Shown here piece by piece: positions 5,350-6,073 of a stretch of 6,073 nucleotides of DNA. A program made the translations under genes and the position numbers. Under the pieces are notes generated by a model, which did not search any database, was not told the DNA's origin, and saw nothing but the letters and a program-made list of their open reading frames with translations. The DNA is from an uncultured Clostridia bacterium. Its GTDB lineage: Bacteria > Bacillota > Clostridia > Oscillospirales > Acutalibacteraceae. The stretch covers positions 1 through 6,073 of the forward strand of contig CAMUZD010000110.1 in the NCBI GenBank assembly GCA_947165115.1. Reading direction: 5' to 3'. Numbering within the stretch: position 1 is the first letter of the stretch; each line of letters opens with the position of its first letter.

Positions 5350-5402
5350 TGTGTTTCTCCATTCTTCTTTTATTTTATGAGACGCCTCACGGCGATCATA
5401 TT

Positions 5403-6073
5403 CTATTCATCTGCCTTGACCTCATTCCAGAGGGAATCAAGGACTTCGAGCGGCGAACTCTTCATATCGATGCCTCTCTGAGATGCAAGCTTCTCAACCT
5501 GTGCGAATCTCGCAAGGAATTTGTCGCTTGCTTTGGTGAGCGCCTCTTCGGAATCGACCTTGATGAATCTCGATACATTAACCATCGAAAACAGCAGATC
5601 TCCGAATTCCTCTTCGATATGAGCTTTGTCGCCGGAGGCTATCGCCTCTTTTAGTTCAAGGGTTTCTTCACCGAGCTTATCGAGCGCGCCGGATGCATCA
5701 TCCCAGTCAAAGCCTACATCTGCGGCTTTCTTCTGAAGCTTCGTTGCTCTCATCAAAGCGGGCAACTCGCGCGGAACACTTATCATTGAATCCGCGACGG
5801 TCTTGCGGCCCTTGGTTTTGTTCTTTATCTCATCCCAGTTTGAGAGAACCTTATCGACAGTATCGGCCTCAACATCGCCGAACACATGAGGATGGCGAAC
5901 TATCAGCTTTTTGCAGATACCGTCGCAGATATCGTCGAAATCAAACGAACCCTGCTCCTTCTCTATCTGGGCGTGGAAAACGACCTGCATCATAATATCG
6001 CCGAGTTCTTCGCATAAAAGGTCTTTATCGTTTTTGTTGATTGCCTCGATTACTTCATAGGTCTCTTCGATAA
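5403..6073 (-). CDS. mazG: MazG nucleoside triphosphate pyrophosphohydrolase (partial, N-terminus missing)
   Basis: The open frame continues to the window edge; translating back past the first internal ATG (5993) gives 222 visible residues. Both MazG domains are recognisable. The first has EETYE (visible residues 2-6) and EELGD (21-25), the metal-binding EExxE and ExxD pattern, then HPHVFGD (60-66). The second has EETLE (135-139) and EEFGD (154-158). MazG cleaves NTPs to NMP and pyrophosphate, clearing abnormal nucleotides and lowering (p)ppGpp-linked stress signals in E. coli. A usual MazG is about 260 residues, so some 35-45 residues are probably cut off; alternatively an N-terminal tetrapyrrole-methylase domain may be fused, as in B. 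subtilis YabN. The ATG at 5993 is not the start, because conserved first-domain residues lie upstream of it. It is the first gene of the mazG-hup-rqcP group here. Confidence 0.95.
   Translation of the reverse strand, partial: IEETYEVIEAINKNDKDLLCEELGDIMMQVVFHAQIEKEQGSFDFDDICDGICKKLIVRHPHVFGDVEADTVDKVLSNWDEIKNKTKGRKTVADSMISVPRELPALMRATKLQKKAADVGFDWDDASGALDKLGEETLELKEAIASGDKAHIEEEFGDLLFSMVNVSRFIKVDSEEALTKASDKFLARFAQVEKLASQRGIDMKSSPLEVLDSLWNEVKADE

Noticed and set aside
5383..5394. Small hairpin CGCC-GTGA-GGCG between mazG and hup, with a GNRA-type loop
   Set aside because: The stem is only 4 bp with mismatches outside and no U-run follows, so it is too weak to call a terminator or RNA element.
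4897..5481. Plus-strand open frames with repeated Phe/Ala/Gly or Cys/Gly/Ser-rich peptides
   Set aside because: They are the reverse complement of the AKKAP repeats of the HU tail, so the repetitive look is inherited from the real gene.
5991..5993. ATG at 5993 as the start of mazG
   Set aside because: The frame stays open to the window edge and encodes the first MazG domain's EETYE and EELGD motifs upstream of this ATG.

Overview
This window looks like a chromosomal stretch of a Bacillota (Firmicutes) bacterium, most likely a clostridial gut-type lineage (the Oscillospirales/Ruminococcaceae style is my guess, not shown). The reasons are clostridial-type protein sequences, strong AGGAGG-like Shine-Dalgarno sites, moderate G+C, and a recognisable remnant of the Bacillus/Clostridium order yabN(mazG)-[hup]-yabO-yabP-yabQ-divIC-yabR. 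All ten genes lie on the minus strand, so they are read from high to low coordinates.

Layout in transcription order: (1) mazG, cut by the right edge of the window (5403-6073). (2) An HU-type nucleoid protein with a long Lys/Ala/Pro histone H1-like tail (4906-5349), followed by a hairpin with a short U-run. (3) rqcP/yabO, a small S4-domain ribosome quality-control factor (4610-4849). (4) A sigma-A-type promoter (4563-4591) and divIC/ftsB, a septum protein (4220-4513). (5) A yabR-like S1 RNA-binding protein (3728-4186), followed by a weak hairpin. (6) A class I fumarate hydratase alpha subunit without an adjacent beta subunit (2822-3664). (7) An AT-rich leader with an extended -10 promoter, then long-form hpf, ribosome hibernation (2163-2699), and a clear hairpin-U-tract terminator. 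(8) A THUMP-domain 23S rRNA methyltransferase-like gene (978-2093), coupled through an overlapping stop codon/SD to (9) a diacylglycerol/lipid kinase (37-966). (10) The first 11 codons of a zinc-ribbon protein (1-33), running off the left edge. No gap exceeds about 120 bases.

The common theme is housekeeping: nucleotide clean-up (MazG), chromosome packing (HU), translation and ribosome maintenance (RqcP, the S1 protein, HPF, the rRNA methyltransferase) and division (DivIC). The most informative oddities are: loss of the sporulation genes yabP/yabQ from between rqcP and divIC, which suggests a lineage that does not sporulate; an HU with an H1-like tail; an isolated fumarase alpha subunit; and hairpin/U-run elements that end directly against the next gene's ribosome-binding site at three junctions. 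I found no mobile element, CRISPR array, tRNA, rRNA or defence system, and no clear sign of an entirely new system.
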